Shown one piece after another: positions 48,480-49,035 of a stretch of DNA of 49,035 nucleotides. Origin of the DNA: Nanobdellota archaeon (GTDB taxonomy: Archaea; Nanobdellota; Nanobdellia; Parvarchaeales; Parvarchaeaceae); the NCBI GenBank assembly GCA_021818665.1, contig JAKATQ010000001.1:1-49035 (forward strand). The letters are read 5' to 3'. A model generated the notes under the pieces. The model had not been told where the DNA came from, ran no database searches, and worked only from the letters and a program-made list of their open reading frames with translations. Both the position numbers and the translations under genes were made by a program. Positions within the stretch are counted from its first letter, which is position 1. Each line of letters starts with the position of its first letter.

Positions 48480-49035
48480 ATGCAGCTGATTATAGCAGAA
48501 AAAAGCACGGCCGCAGAGACTATAGCGAAAAACCTCGCAGAATCCAAGATAAGCAGCCAGGAAGTCGGATTAGTGAAGTTCTGGTTCACCAAGATAAAGG
48601 GCGAGGACTCTGTCGTAATACCGCTAAAGGGTCACATAAAGGAGGTCAAATACCCAGAAAACTTCAAGAAGTGGACTGAGGAATCTCTCCCTAAGATGAT
48701 AGACGCCAAGCTGGAATACGCGCCGACCGCTCTTGACAACATAAACGTCATAAAAAAGTACGCGAAGGGCGCCGACAAAGTGATAATAGCGACGGACTAT
48801 GATACGGAGGGGGAATCGATAGGCTTCGAAGCTATAGACGTCGTCAAAGAGGTCAACCCTTCGGCTAAGATATATCGAAGCCAGTTCTCATCGCTGACTG
48901 AAAAGGAGCTGAGTGAAGCGTTCACAAACCTCAAAAAACCCAACAAGAACCTGGCGGACAGCGCTGATGCCAGACGGGAAATAGACCTTATCGTTGGCGC
49001 TGTCCTTACGCGGTTCATATCTCTCGCGGCTAGAT
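48480..49035 (+). CDS. topA: DNA topoisomerase I (type IA), partial N-terminus
   Basis: The reading frame runs from an ATG at 48480 off the right edge (185 codons seen). It begins MQLIIAEKSTAAETIAKNL, the toprim start of type IA topoisomerases, where the Glu is the catalytic general acid. It continues with GHIKEVKYP and the metal-binding DxDxE region IIATDYDTEGESIGFEAI, then SADARREIDLIVGAVLTRF. This is a normal archaeal Topo I/III N-terminus, without a reverse-gyrase helicase domain ahead of it. The active-site Tyr lies beyond the window. Confidence 0.93.
   Translation, partial: MQLIIAEKSTAAETIAKNLAESKISSQEVGLVKFWFTKIKGEDSVVIPLKGHIKEVKYPENFKKWTEESLPKMIDAKLEYAPTALDNINVIKKYAKGADKVIIATDYDTEGESIGFEAIDVVKEVNPSAKIYRSQFSSLTEKELSEAFTNLKKPNKNLADSADARREIDLIVGAVLTRFISLAAR

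Overview
The window reads as a fragment of an archaeal chromosome. The evidence is PolD small subunit, aRF1, aIF2-alpha with Nop10, archaeal-type ribosomal proteins (S4e, L19e, L32e), RNase P component 1, an archaeal CCA-adding enzyme, a tRNA with a probable intron alongside a tRNA-splicing endonuclease, and many TATA-like boxes about 20-35 nt upstream of start codons, which suggests leaderless transcripts. Gene packing is tight, with many 4-nt ATGA overlaps and convergent overlaps. A small-genome DPANN/Micrarchaeota-like lineage would fit, but that placement is inference and has not been tested with a tree.

Layout: positions 1-2150 are accessory in character. A partial, secreted, Ig-like repeat protein runs off the left edge. 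It is followed by a decayed tyrosine recombinase lying just downstream of tRNA-Asn. From 2148 to 15.2 kb is a mixed block: cca, an Lhr-type helicase, an MBL hydrolase, an amino-acid permease with a secreted partner, guaB, a transposase fragment, intron-containing tRNA-Ala, a frameshifted ASCH/DUF3850-like gene, secreted proteins, tRNA-Ile, a membrane zinc protease and a PAP2 phosphatase. From 15.2 to 22.1 kb lie information-processing genes: a Cas4-like nuclease, AdoMet synthetase, aRF1, endA, thioredoxin, and aIF2-alpha/nop10/nreA.

From 22.0 to 32.9 kb is one long minus-strand ribosomal superoperon in two transcription units. The first is L3-L4-L23. The second is Rnp1-S17-L14-L24-S4e-L5-S14-S8-L6-L32e-L19e-L18-S5-L30-L15-SecY-EMC3-like. 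The L2-S19-L22-S3-L29 block normally found between L23 and Rnp1 is absent here. From 32.9 to 49 kb come pyruvate kinase, a PolD-small-subunit/two-thymidylate-kinase/pilin-like LamG operon, aIF1, ArgRS, ADP-forming acyl-CoA synthetase, initiator tRNA-Met with MetRS, a secreted protein, UMP kinase, an MFS transporter and the start of topoisomerase I.

Together, pyruvate kinase and ADP-forming acetyl-CoA synthetase suggest fermentative ATP generation. Most of the rest is translation, tRNA maturation, nucleotide supply and cell-surface proteins. The least ordinary items are the tRNA-flanking mobile remnants, the tRNA-Ala intron and C55 T-loops, the NIKD release factor, the paired thymidylate kinases (one lacking the P-loop lysine), and several small or broken genes not obvious from long reading frames.
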